Translations under genes and position numbers: made by a program | Shown here: piece by piece, positions 44,558 to 54,359 of the stretch | How the letters are laid out: each line of letters begins with the position of its first letter | Position numbering within the stretch: position 1 is the stretch's first letter | Assembly (NCBI GenBank): GCA_964446955.1 | Contig: CAYUQJ010000001.1 | Location: 372,001 to 436,000 of the forward strand | Direction: 5' to 3' | Length of the DNA stretch: 64,000 nucleotides | DNA from: Leptolinea sp964446955 | GTDB taxonomy: Bacteria > Chloroflexota > Anaerolineae > Anaerolineales > Anaerolineaceae | The notes under the pieces: generated by a model | Databases searched by the model: none | What the model saw: the letters and a program-made list of their open reading frames with translations, nothing else | What the model was told of the DNA's origin: nothing

Positions 44558-47374
44558 CTAGCGAGATACGGACAACTTAACCATTTTGCCTTTTCCATCT
44601 ATGGTAACGCGGGCAAAGTGTGGGTGTGTCCTGTTGGCACTATTGATCGATTTACTTATTGAAACAACCATTTTTCCAGAACGGGCTCCGGGTTTGGATT
44701 TCAGGTGTATCTCTGAAGTAGGACAAGTATGATCTTTTCCACTACATTCCATGTGTATTCGGCTGTAATGCATCTGTGCGGTACTCAAACCCGGTAGATA
44801 GGGTTCTACTGTCTGTTTGATCTTGGCAAGTGTTTCCTCGCCCATACGTTTGGGAAGCTCAATCTCATGGTCCTTTGTGCAAACAGGGCAAACCTGTGAG
44901 GGCAATATTTCTCTGTGGATTGATTTCGCTTTGGGTGTGCCGGTACGTACTGTGGCAAAGGGATTCCCATACATTACAAAGGAGATCAATGTTTTTTGAT
45001 CTTCGCCATCAAGATAGCCCTGTCGTTTTTGCATCTCCTGGATAAAGTCGATCCGTGCATGATAGAGAGCTTCACCGGTGGCCATACCCGCGTCAAGGTG
45101 TTGTAGGAAATGGTAGCCAAGTAGATCGGCGCCAATTAATGGCGCCATTACCGACCCATACGATGTGCAAGTAGATCCAACAACACAGGCCGATCCTGTT
45201 GCGAGGAATTTGAGGGCAATCGAATCCTCTTCACCCTTACCGGAAATATGACCGCCATAACATGCTTCTGTATAAATGATGCTATTTTCCTGAGCGGTTC
45301 GGTAGAGATCATCCGGTTTAATAGCCACCGGGTAATCTGGACCCTGTGTGGTAATAGCCATATCCCGCTGTCCATACCATTCAGAAGAATCGATCAGCCC
45401 ATGAAGATTAAAATAACTCACAGGTGCCGCGACAGCCTGTACTCCGGGGACAGAATCTGCGTCCATAGGTGGTGATGAATGCAATGAACGGGTTTTACTG
45501 ATCTGGAAGAAGACTTCTTCTGAAGATTTCCTCCAGATTTCTGCGGTATACCCAAACATCTGGGCATTTCCTAGGATTTGATATTGATTAAATAAATTTT
45601 GCAGTCCACTAAGGAAAGGAAAAGAAGGAAGTCTAAAACTGAACCATGGTTTCGTCTTTTTTTCCATGACAGATTGTGTCAGGCGGCGTATCTGTTCCAA
45701 CAGTAAGCCCGAGTCAGGTCCTTTTCCACCTGGAAGGCGTGAAACAGGCCATTCAGGAACAAAGTAATTGGAATCTGTTGTGGAATAAGGGCTGTCTGAC
45801 AGAACTTCGTCATCAAGGTCATCGGTCGGGTTGGGCAGGCGGTGAAATGGAACCACTTCAGGTCCGCCGATCAGAAGTAGAGATCCGATCATCTCACCTT
45901 TTTTCGAGAGAACCCTGTCAAGATCAGCAAGGAAAAGTTTGATTTTCCACGGATCGGTGGATTCGATTGGCGATAGTCCGGTCATCCCTGTGCTGTCTGC
46001 ATCATCCACATAGACAACACGCGAACTCCAATCAGGAAGGCGGCTTATGGATATGCTTAGATTTTTCAATTCAGAATCAATAACAGATAGTGTTTGACGA
46101 CCAAATTGTTTCTCCAACCCGGCCCGTAGTGACAAAATGACCATAACAGGAAACCGGTGGTCTGCGTTGGCAATGGAAGGTTTATCAAGATTAATTGCAA
46201 CCCTTGCCAGTTCCTCCTTTACTTTTGCAATGGGAACATTCGGGATTTGCTCAGGAGTACGGGAAGTCTGTATCAATTCAGATATTGTAGAAAAGGATTC
46301 GACTGCTTTTGCTGCTGCTACACGGAGCGGCTGCATATCAACTGCAATCTTTATAGGTTGAAAGTTGAATTTAAATCTTGGAATTCTACTTTCGACAGGA
46401 TTGGGCGGAGCTGGATTACCTGCCGGAGGTGATGCCGTTTTGCGTGGCGTTGATTTTACAGTCTCCGGCTTTGTGAATACAGGTAAAGGATTGGTCGGTG
46501 GAGGAACAGGTCTTGCCGGACGACGAATGGTTGTCGGTTGTTGAACTGGAGCCTGTGTAGTAGCACCCGATCCGAGTTGATTCCATCCCATGGCTGCAGC
46601 TACGGCAGATGGAACTGGCAAGTTGAATTCAAAATTGGTGATATCGGGCCAAAGTGTTTTATATGGTGACTCTTTTCCCCAGATACGTTTGGGAACCATT
46701 CCTCCGGCATCTTTGGATGCACATTCGTGAAGGACATTAACGGCAAGCACTTCGCTGCCCATTTCCATTTGGGCTTCAGCCAGATAAAGAGAAAACAGAA
46801 CACACTCCGGCCAACGTTGGGAATATAAACTGGCCAGGTTATGAACTACCTGATTATCGGATGTGGCACGAGTGATTTGTAAGTGCAATATTGCGCAAAG
46901 AACATTGTCCTTTGCCGGAGCCAGTGCTTTTTGGATATATTTTTCCGCCGTGCTAACCTGCTGATTATTGAACGAAAGGCGTGCAGCGCGAAGATTCTGC
47001 ACCCAGTCTGGTTGATCTGCGGCATTTGTGATCTTCCCGCCAAGTATGTAAATATTTGTGAGTAGAACATCTCTTGAAGGAGAATTTTCCGGTAGACAGC
47101 GAAGCAGTACCTCATACCCCTCGCGATATTCGGGATCAATTTTCAAAACTTTCTGGATGATCTCTGCAGCTTGTTCTTTTTTACCTTCAAAAACCTGCGC
47201 AGCTGCCATGTACCCCTGGATTTGTAAATCTCCAGGGTAAACACCCAGCCATGCCGCAGCCGCCTGGCGGACAAACCGGGGTTGAGGTACTTTTATTGCG
47301 GTGTCCAGTAATTGGCAGAATTGGTCACGGGACAAAACTTTTTGTGCGGCGAATGATTCGGGTTTAAGGTTCAT
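44558..47374 (-). CDS. TPR protein with clan-CD (C25/caspase-like) cysteine peptidase domain
   Basis: The 938-residue protein has TPR-like helices (about 1-230) and a disordered Pro/Thr-rich linker (about 270-330). A caspase-hemoglobinase-like domain follows (about 400-815). Within it, SLLLIGGPEVVPFHRLPNP and WPVSRLPGG resemble family C25 (gingipain). Catalytic residues are His658 in FNLHGL and Cys705 in TEACYGGH. The C-terminus has a possible zinc site (VCPVC, CSGKDHTC) and a beta-rich end. No signal peptide is seen. Its ATG overlaps the giant TPR gene stop. I infer a regulated intracellular protease; target unknown. Confidence 0.75.
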   Translation of the reverse strand: MNLKPESFAAQKVLSRDQFCQLLDTAIKVPQPRFVRQAAAAWLGVYPGDLQIQGYMAAAQVFEGKKEQAAEIIQKVLKIDPEYREGYEVLLRCLPENSPSRDVLLTNIYILGGKITNAADQPDWVQNLRAARLSFNNQQVSTAEKYIQKALAPAKDNVLCAILHLQITRATSDNQVVHNLASLYSQRWPECVLFSLYLAEAQMEMGSEVLAVNVLHECASKDAGGMVPKRIWGKESPYKTLWPDITNFEFNLPVPSAVAAAMGWNQLGSGATTQAPVQQPTTIRRPARPVPPPTNPLPVFTKPETVKSTPRKTASPPAGNPAPPNPVESRIPRFKFNFQPIKIAVDMQPLRVAAAKAVESFSTISELIQTSRTPEQIPNVPIAKVKEELARVAINLDKPSIANADHRFPVMVILSLRAGLEKQFGRQTLSVIDSELKNLSISISRLPDWSSRVVYVDDADSTGMTGLSPIESTDPWKIKLFLADLDRVLSKKGEMIGSLLLIGGPEVVPFHRLPNPTDDLDDEVLSDSPYSTTDSNYFVPEWPVSRLPGGKGPDSGLLLEQIRRLTQSVMEKKTKPWFSFRLPSFPFLSGLQNLFNQYQILGNAQMFGYTAEIWRKSSEEVFFQISKTRSLHSSPPMDADSVPGVQAVAAPVSYFNLHGLIDSSEWYGQRDMAITTQGPDYPVAIKPDDLYRTAQENSIIYTEACYGGHISGKGEEDSIALKFLATGSACVVGSTCTSYGSVMAPLIGADLLGYHFLQHLDAGMATGEALYHARIDFIQEMQKRQGYLDGEDQKTLISFVMYGNPFATVRTGTPKAKSIHREILPSQVCPVCTKDHEIELPKRMGEETLAKIKQTVEPYLPGLSTAQMHYSRIHMECSGKDHTCPTSEIHLKSKPGARSGKMVVSISKSINSANRTHPHFARVTIDGKGKMVKLSVSR

Positions 47375-50300
47375 GCGAGGGTTTTAACCTCCTGCGAGGA
47401 ATGTACCAGATTTAAGGCTACGACCGCTCCCAACTGCCGGCGAATGGTCAGATTTGTTGGATCAATTTCCGCTGCACGCCGCAGCATCTCTTCTGCTTTT
47501 TCATAATCTTTGCTTTCGCGATAGATCGAAGCTGCACCGATATAGGCATTAACATCTCTAGGAGCAATTTGAATGGCTAATTGATAAGCCTCAAGCGATT
47601 TTGAGAACTCGCGCTGGTCCTGGAATGTATGGGCCAGTTCAAGTACTGCTTCAAGATTCGTTCTGGATTGTTCAACTGCCTGACCGAAATGGTGAGCGGC
47701 TTTGTCTAGTTGTCCGGATTTTCGTAATATCTTTCCGACAAAAACGTTTAGATCGGGTTGATTGGGAAACCATTTCAGACTTTCAAGGGCAGTTCGTTCT
47801 GCATTCTGTAAATCACCCAGCTCTGCCTGAACTTTTGCCAGCATTCCAAGTATTTCTCCATTACGTGGATAATCTTCGGCCAATTTTTGGAGAAATTTGA
47901 TGACATCATTGGCACCACGAAAAGAATGCAATATCTTCGCTTTTTCAATCAGCAAATCTATATTATTTCCTAGTGAAGTTAAAGCCTGATCGATAGTTTG
48001 CATGGCATCGTTAGCTTTACCGGCAATTCGTTGGATCTGCGCAAGGAATAGGCTGGAATCCACGTTTGCCGGGTTCAGGTTGACAGCTTTTTGCGAGAAT
48101 TCAATTGCGTCATTCAGATTACCCATATCACGAGAAATTTCGGCCTTCAATAACAACGCTTTTTCAGGTTTCACGTTGTTGTTTATGGCTTCTTCTATAC
48201 AATCAAAGGCGTCTTGAATGTTCCCAGATGCGCGATAGGCAGAAGCAAGCGATAAAAGAGTATCAGGATTCTGTGGCGATAATTCAACAGCTTTAGAGAA
48301 CGCATGGATTGCCTGCTCATTCTGTTTGCTCTTGGAATATAGTTTCCCTAGAGTTTCCCAATTTTCAGCAGAATCAGGATCCATTGCGACTGCTTCTTCC
48401 ATGTGCATTGCTGCAGTGTCGAAATCTTTCTGTTGGGAAAGAAGTCTGGCTAACCAGGAGCGCCAGGCCGGCTCATCTGGATAGAGTTGAAGAGCATCAT
48501 TCAGGTGATCAATTGCCAATCCCAATTCGCCGCTCAGTTCAGCCAATTTTGCGGAAGCAGCAAATTGAATTGCTGAAGATGGGGATGTATCCAACATTTG
48601 CTGGCAGAGATCAAGTCCCACGCGAGGATTTTCTTCCGCATAGGCCAATGCCATCTGCAATAAAATCTGGGGTGTTTCTTCAAATCTTTCACCGACCTCA
48701 ATCGCTTCAACATTCCGTTTGGCTAAACGCAATGCCTGTAAATAGGCAGATTGTTCTCCGTGGAGTGATAGTTCTTCCGGAGAAATCTTTTCTAATGACG
48801 ACTTTCCACCAAAAACTAAAAGTCCACGCCTTTGCCAGCTTGTAACATCCCGGGAGTTTGTCTGTTTGGCTGTAGACAAGATTTCGACCTCAAAACGGTC
48901 CTGCCAGGTTTGAGCAAAAATCTCATCTGAGGGAAGATGTTTTTGAATCCCCAGGTCTTTCCGTAATTGAAGATCTTCCGCGGAGCGCACCAACGCTCTA
49001 CAAAATGCGAGATGAGCTGCGGGTTCCAATGGGAATTCGATAACAATTTGATTGGCAAGTTTCATTGCCAGATCCCAACGTTCAACGGCGAGGGCTGCAT
49101 CCATGGCTGCAATGGAGATACCGCTGAGTAAATAGGATGGTTTTAATTTCTTGCTGTTCAATAAATGTTTGACAACATGATTATCTACGCTATCTTTGAC
49201 ATCCAGTAGACTTCCGCTCATAGCCGAGAGAAGAATATCGATGTTTTCTCTGTAGAAACTGGAAGGTGATAGTCTATTGATGTGCTGAAACAGAGCTTCT
49301 GCTTCAGGCAATTTTTGTTCAGTAATCAGTTTTGTTGCTTTAATCGCGAGTAATTCTGCCATGGAATCTTTTTCGAGATCAGAGAGATCTTCTTCTGCCT
49401 CAATAGTTGACGGGAATTGGTCCGCCGGAATGGTCGCGAGGGTTAGAGTGCGATCATTGAGCAGCAATGATTCAGCCAATCTGGCAGCCTGTACGCGAAG
49501 ATCCAGATTTTGAGGGTCAATCTCAAGAGCCTGTTCCGCATGCACCAGCGCACCAGTAAGATTCCCTATTTGGTACATTAATCTGGAAAACCGGGAATGT
49601 ATATCTGATACGGATATGTTTCGGTAACTGTCAAATACCGGATTGCGGAGCCCTTTTTCACTGACCGATTCGGAGGGGCTTTTAGTGCTCATCAACGAAA
49701 GAGCTTTTTCAAGACTTTCAAGAGCGCTTTGATGTCTTCCTTGTTCATCGAAAAGATCAGCCTGCAACAACCAGCTTTCCGCTGACAGTGGATCACTGGA
49801 AATTGTTTGACGGATAGAATCTTGTGATGCTGCCACGTCACCCATGGATTTCTGTAAACAGGCCAACTCAAATAACCAATCTGGATTTACCGGTTCACTT
49901 GTTTTGATAGCCTGGGTTAGGCTGTCGCTGGCTGAAGCGAGATCGCCCAGCATCATTTGAATTTCTGCTGCCTTTGCAAAGTCGCAACCTCCAACATTGG
50001 GTAATGTACTAAGGTCATATAATGCTTTGCGGGCGGCGGGGTGTTCATTCAATTCCATTCCCAAAGCGGCAAGGTTGATGAGGCTTTTGGGCGTGGCATT
50101 CATTCCATCTGACGCTTTGCGGATTGTCTTGATCGCCTCGTCCTTATTGCCTGTTTCCAACATGGTTTGGGCATACCACACAAGGTTGTCAACATCTTCT
50201 GGAGCCAATTCAAGCGCATGTTTGGCTGTGATCAGCGCTTCCTGGGGAAGATTCGCTTTTAGGTATGTTGGCACCAATAGCCGTTGGATTGTCACATTAT

Positions 50301-52779
50301 CTGGCTGTTCGTGTGCCGCTTCATCCAGCACAGCAAGGGCAACTTCTGGACGGTTCAACGCAAGAGCCGTTTTCCCAAGACCTCCCTGGGCAACCCAATG
50401 GGCTTCGGAATCTTTACCTGCCGAGTAGTCTGCTGCTGCTTTGAATTCATCAAAGGCATCGTCCAGATTCCCCATGGCATATTGCAGCGCGCCAAGAATC
50501 AAATGCCCTGGGATGGATTCTGGTTTTCTGGTTAACAAAGTTGAAATAATTTGCGCTGTTTCTGCAAGGTTGATATTTGGTTTTATCTTCCCGTCGATTA
50601 CCAGGGCGTCAAGTGAGGATTCCAATAATGAAAGGCAGAGATTCACTGCAGCGTCTTCATCACTGGAATCTTTCCGGGCGACAATTGTGAGCGGTTGAAC
50701 GGCTTCCTGAAATTTTCCGGCTTCCTGCAGCAATATTCCATGTGAGCGGGCTAGATTTACATCTTCTGGCCAGTTTTTCCGAATCTTTGCCAAAAACTCG
50801 CGCGCTTCGTCCTTGTGACCCAGGACCGTCAACGCGTTGACAAGCATGGTTGCCACTTCAAGATTCTCGGGTTGAAGACCTGCTGCCAGGCGCAAATGCG
50901 GTAATGCTTCAGATGGCCTGCCTATTTCCATACTCATGAGTGCTAATTCGAGGTTTATTTCCGATGAATCTGGCAACGAAAAAGATGCTGAGCGTAATGT
51001 TTCGTATGCCTTTTGTATGTCGCCAGTGATTTTTTGATGGCGTGCCAAAGCAAGCCATCCATCTGCGAAGTCAGGCGAAAGTAATGTAGCTTTGTGAAGT
51101 TGTTCTCCTGCCTCTTCCAATTTTCCCAGGGATCCGGCGGCCTGCCCAAAATAGCAGGCAGATTCTCCGTTAAAAGGATCCTCTTCTAAAATGGATTTGC
51201 AGGTATTGTACGTGTCTTCAAATTGACCGGCCCGAAGAGCGGCTTTTGCCATTTGTATACGGTCTTCCACAGGAGGTTCTTGAGATAACCGTAGTACCTG
51301 TTTCCACTCATCAACCGCATCAGAGAAACGGCCATTCGTTTCATGTAGACGGGCCAGCAGGCGGCGGTTTTGGGGATTCACTGGATCCAGTGTAACGGCG
51401 AGCGATAGCGACTTTGCCGCTTTTTCCGGCTGGTCGCTTTTTCTGAAAAGGTCCCCAAATAGTCCAAACAAACTGGCATTGGTGGGTTGGAATTGCAGGA
51501 ACCATTCAGCTGCCAAACTGGCTTCTTTAAGGTAATCCAGGGTCATCAAAAGTTCAATGAATTCCTCAGGCTGCCAGCTGACTAGAAATTTTGGACTGTA
51601 ATCGGGACGGTTGCTTTGAATGAAGCGGATAAATGCGTCAATGGATGGTTTTGCCAGTTCGCGGGCTTTATCCAATTCACCGGAGGAGACAAGGCGGGCA
51701 GCCGTTCGCAGATCCTGGTATGCTCGACCAAAGTTTCCTGGTAGATTTTTCGTGGAACCTTTGATGCCATTGGTTGCTGCAGCGAGTAACAACTCACCTT
51801 GTAAACCTGAGTGTTCGTTTATCTGGTCGTCAACTGATTCGTTGGAACTGGTAGACTGAATACAGGATTGTTGGAGGCGTATTCCAGTGTTGAGATATGC
51901 CAACGTCTCGGCTGCGGAATTCAGATATCGATCCGCTTCTACATCTTTTCCTGCCAATTGAAATAGCGTTGCCGCGTGTTGAAGACGAACCGCCTTGGCT
52001 GCTACCTGGGGAAGATCGAGAGTGGATAACTCGGTTGAGAGAAATCCATTTAAAAGATTGGTTGTAGTGTTGGAGATAATCAATTTTGCAAGTTGCTGGC
52101 TTAGGAAGAGTTCCCCTCTCAACGCCAGCGATTGAAGCCAATCAATCTGGGCGGACAGGTCTAATCCGAATAGCAAATTTGCCAGCAAAACAACTTTCTC
52201 TTTTCCCGGTGAGGGATTCGAGAGAATACTATGATTAACAAGGTCGCGTCCAATTTTCCCGGGAAGGTTTAATAATTCCCCATAAAGAGCTTCCTTATCT
52301 GGGACGATATCGGATAGTATGGCAATCAGTGTTTTCCAGCGATCTAAAATACTGGAAACGGCCCCATAATTTTCATTCTGAATTTCATCTGAAAGGAGAT
52401 CCCAACTTTTTACAAGCTTTCTCCTCTCGCGCAACGCGATAGCGGCGAAGCCAGCCTCCTGAATATTCTGGGGAACGTTTCCACTGCGTCCAATTTTTTC
52501 ATAAAGGTCAATGGATTTTTGACGAGTTACTCCATCAACGCCCAGGCTTAGATTTTGCAGATCTGATGGTACCGGCAAAGACTGAACAAGGCAAAAGATG
52601 GCGGCGGGAGTCCATGAAGTGAGACTTTTTTCGGTATTTTGCAACAGCTTCATTGACAGACTGGTATCCTGCAAGGCATTCCATACCAAATCATCCTGGC
52701 GTAGAGCCGAAATGAGGATGGTCGCATCATGTTCGCTAAATACCTGCTTAATGGATGTGACAAAATCTACAGGTTGCAT
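47371..52779 (-). CDS. Giant tetratricopeptide-repeat protein
   Basis: This 1802-residue protein is mostly tandem TPR units, for example ADGWLALARHQKITGDIQKA, most regular at about 430-1100 and 1430-1800, with less regular helices in between. There is no signal peptide or enzyme motif. TPR solenoids bind proteins, so it is likely a scaffold, sensor or restraint for the peptidase it overlaps (ATGA). GGAGAAAG precedes the ATG. It follows the small membrane protein and lies in the transcript predicted from the sigma-54 promoter. Confidence 0.85.
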   Translation of the reverse strand: MQPVDFVTSIKQVFSEHDATILISALRQDDLVWNALQDTSLSMKLLQNTEKSLTSWTPAAIFCLVQSLPVPSDLQNLSLGVDGVTRQKSIDLYEKIGRSGNVPQNIQEAGFAAIALRERRKLVKSWDLLSDEIQNENYGAVSSILDRWKTLIAILSDIVPDKEALYGELLNLPGKIGRDLVNHSILSNPSPGKEKVVLLANLLFGLDLSAQIDWLQSLALRGELFLSQQLAKLIISNTTTNLLNGFLSTELSTLDLPQVAAKAVRLQHAATLFQLAGKDVEADRYLNSAAETLAYLNTGIRLQQSCIQSTSSNESVDDQINEHSGLQGELLLAAATNGIKGSTKNLPGNFGRAYQDLRTAARLVSSGELDKARELAKPSIDAFIRFIQSNRPDYSPKFLVSWQPEEFIELLMTLDYLKEASLAAEWFLQFQPTNASLFGLFGDLFRKSDQPEKAAKSLSLAVTLDPVNPQNRRLLARLHETNGRFSDAVDEWKQVLRLSQEPPVEDRIQMAKAALRAGQFEDTYNTCKSILEEDPFNGESACYFGQAAGSLGKLEEAGEQLHKATLLSPDFADGWLALARHQKITGDIQKAYETLRSASFSLPDSSEINLELALMSMEIGRPSEALPHLRLAAGLQPENLEVATMLVNALTVLGHKDEAREFLAKIRKNWPEDVNLARSHGILLQEAGKFQEAVQPLTIVARKDSSDEDAAVNLCLSLLESSLDALVIDGKIKPNINLAETAQIISTLLTRKPESIPGHLILGALQYAMGNLDDAFDEFKAAADYSAGKDSEAHWVAQGGLGKTALALNRPEVALAVLDEAAHEQPDNVTIQRLLVPTYLKANLPQEALITAKHALELAPEDVDNLVWYAQTMLETGNKDEAIKTIRKASDGMNATPKSLINLAALGMELNEHPAARKALYDLSTLPNVGGCDFAKAAEIQMMLGDLASASDSLTQAIKTSEPVNPDWLFELACLQKSMGDVAASQDSIRQTISSDPLSAESWLLQADLFDEQGRHQSALESLEKALSLMSTKSPSESVSEKGLRNPVFDSYRNISVSDIHSRFSRLMYQIGNLTGALVHAEQALEIDPQNLDLRVQAARLAESLLLNDRTLTLATIPADQFPSTIEAEEDLSDLEKDSMAELLAIKATKLITEQKLPEAEALFQHINRLSPSSFYRENIDILLSAMSGSLLDVKDSVDNHVVKHLLNSKKLKPSYLLSGISIAAMDAALAVERWDLAMKLANQIVIEFPLEPAAHLAFCRALVRSAEDLQLRKDLGIQKHLPSDEIFAQTWQDRFEVEILSTAKQTNSRDVTSWQRRGLLVFGGKSSLEKISPEELSLHGEQSAYLQALRLAKRNVEAIEVGERFEETPQILLQMALAYAEENPRVGLDLCQQMLDTSPSSAIQFAASAKLAELSGELGLAIDHLNDALQLYPDEPAWRSWLARLLSQQKDFDTAAMHMEEAVAMDPDSAENWETLGKLYSKSKQNEQAIHAFSKAVELSPQNPDTLLSLASAYRASGNIQDAFDCIEEAINNNVKPEKALLLKAEISRDMGNLNDAIEFSQKAVNLNPANVDSSLFLAQIQRIAGKANDAMQTIDQALTSLGNNIDLLIEKAKILHSFRGANDVIKFLQKLAEDYPRNGEILGMLAKVQAELGDLQNAERTALESLKWFPNQPDLNVFVGKILRKSGQLDKAAHHFGQAVEQSRTNLEAVLELAHTFQDQREFSKSLEAYQLAIQIAPRDVNAYIGAASIYRESKDYEKAEEMLRRAAEIDPTNLTIRRQLGAVVALNLVHSSQEVKTLA

Positions 52780-52804
52780 GTCTTTCTCCGGGATACCTTA
52801 CTTA

Positions 52805-53128
52805 TTAACCCAACTGGGTGAGAATTCCCATGGCAAAACCAATGGCAACAATTCCGACGATGATCAGAAAAATCCCTATGCCAGAAGTTGTCTTTACAAG
52901 ATCATTAACCGCAGCAATCAAAGCGGTTGCGTTTCCCACCAAACCACTGATCTCTTCCGTTAATCCCTTTTGAGCAAGTGCTGTGGTCTGACGTGCGATT
53001 GTACGCAGGTCTCCACCGGCCACTTTGGCTACCAGGATGAAGATACCAGATGCAATGGAAAATATGCCGATAATAAAAAGGAATACCGACATTCCCATAA
53101 AAATATCTGAAACAGAGAATATGGACAT
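52805..53128 (-). CDS. Small membrane protein of the sigma-54 operon
   Basis: This 107-residue protein has one hydrophobic helix near residues 10-33 and another near 83-105. The amphipathic middle (about 38-78) is rich in Ala, Thr and Leu. I do not recognise a family. GGAGG lies a few bases before the ATG at 53128. It is the first gene after the -24/-12 promoter and is followed after 25 bases by the giant TPR gene, so it may anchor that protein to the membrane. The anchoring role is a guess. Confidence 0.7.
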   Translation of the reverse strand: MSIFSVSDIFMGMSVFLFIIGIFSIASGIFILVAKVAGGDLRTIARQTTALAQKGLTEEISGLVGNATALIAAVNDLVKTTSGIGIFLIIVGIVAIGFAMGILTQLG

Positions 53129-53164
53129 AAAACATCCTCCAGAAGTACTATCTCTGGAAGATGT

Positions 53165-53180
53165 TGCAATTAATATGCCA
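53165..53180 (-). promoter_or_regulatory. Sigma-54 (-24/-12) promoter
   Basis: On the reverse strand TGGCATATTAATTGCA has GG and GC spaced by exactly ten bases and matches TGGCAC-N5-TTGCA closely. It begins just after the regulator's stop codon. The expected transcript start is near 53154, about 26 bases before the small membrane protein's ATG. Confidence 0.8.
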
Positions 53181-53184
53181 CGGG

Positions 53185-54357
53185 TTATTTTTTCGTCTTT
53201 ACAATATCCAGAGGCAGATGATTGATATCAAGAACAGGGTCATCGCAGAATAACATGGCTCTTTCGATGTCATGGTTTAATTCCCGTATATTCCCCGGCC
53301 AGTTATAGTCCATTAAAGCCTGCAACGCCCGTGGTGAGATGTCTGTAATATTTAAACCCTGCCGTGCATTCTGCTCGCGCATGAAAAATCCAACCAGTTC
53401 AGGAATGTCTTCTTTGCGTTCTCTCAATGGTGGCAGGTCGAGATCGACCACTTTTAGACGGTAATACAGGTCCTCCCTGAACTCGCCATCCTTCATCATT
53501 TTCTGAAGATCCCGGTTTGATGCTGATATCAGTTGAATATCGACCTTAATCGTAGTTGTTCCGCCAACACGACGGAATGCTTTCTCTTCAACAGCACGAA
53601 GAAGTTTGGACTGAATCTCCAGGGGCATTTTGGATATCTCATCCAAAAAAAGAACTCCCCCGTCGGCTATTTCCATCAGACCGTGTTTCCTTGTATCTGC
53701 GCTGGTGAAAGCACCTTTTTCATAACCAAATAATTCAGATTCCAAAACAGTGGGCTGTATTGCCGCACAGTTTATGGCAACAAATTGTTTGTTTGATCTG
53801 GGACCGGATTTATGAATGAATTGGGCCAGAACCTCTTTTCCGGTTCCGGTTTCTCCGGTAATCAAAACTGAGACAGATGCCTGTGCCGCTCTGTGAGCGT
53901 ATTCAACCATTTTCTTCATCTTTTCGCTTTTGCCGACGATGAAATCGATGTTCTTCTGTTTCTGACGAAGATATGCCAGTTCACGGCGCATGGAAACGAT
54001 TTCCTGAGCCCGTTCAATTGATTGTTCAAGCTGCGGCATTTTTACCGGCTTTGTCAGGAAGTCGTGGGCTCCATTTTTCATGGCATCAACCGCTGTCTCA
54101 ATATCACCATAGCCGGTAATAACAATAATGGGAGGCCGTGCCGGTAAAGAATCCACCTCATATAAAAGATTTGGGCCATAGCCATCCGGAAGTTGGACAT
54201 CCAGCAGGATAACATCTCCCACCCCGTTCATGATCAACTCACGGGCTTCTTTCAAAGTCCCGGCGCCGGTTACTTCATATCCCTTGGCCGTCAGGTACTC
54301 CCCAATATTCCGCCGGGCATTCTCTTCATCATCAACAATCAAAACATTTGTACCCAT
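53185..54357 (-). CDS. NtrC-type sigma-54 activator lacking a DNA-binding domain
   Basis: This 390-residue response regulator has a receiver domain (about 3-120; phospho-acceptor Asp53 in LLDVQLPDG, Lys103) and an AAA+ activator domain (about 140-380). The AAA+ part has Walker A GETGTGKE, sigma-54 loop GAFTSA in place of GAFTGA, and Walker B LFLDE. The chain ends right after the AAA+ lid (NWPGNIREL...HLPLD) with no Fis-type helix-turn-helix. Such activators can act from solution. I chose the ATG at 54357 after GGAGA; a start at 54375 would overlap the kinase gene. Confidence 0.88.
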   Translation of the reverse strand: MGTNVLIVDDEENARRNIGEYLTAKGYEVTGAGTLKEARELIMNGVGDVILLDVQLPDGYGPNLLYEVDSLPARPPIIVITGYGDIETAVDAMKNGAHDFLTKPVKMPQLEQSIERAQEIVSMRRELAYLRQKQKNIDFIVGKSEKMKKMVEYAHRAAQASVSVLITGETGTGKEVLAQFIHKSGPRSNKQFVAINCAAIQPTVLESELFGYEKGAFTSADTRKHGLMEIADGGVLFLDEISKMPLEIQSKLLRAVEEKAFRRVGGTTTIKVDIQLISASNRDLQKMMKDGEFREDLYYRLKVVDLDLPPLRERKEDIPELVGFFMREQNARQGLNITDISPRALQALMDYNWPGNIRELNHDIERAMLFCDDPVLDINHLPLDIVKTKK

Positions 54358-54359
54358 AT

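Noticed and set aside
44558..52779. TPR plus caspase-like proteins as part of a type III-E CRISPR (TPR-CHAT) system
   Set aside because: There is no CRISPR array, no gRAMP/Cas7-11 or other cas gene, and the peptidase domain looks closer to C25 than to CHAT.
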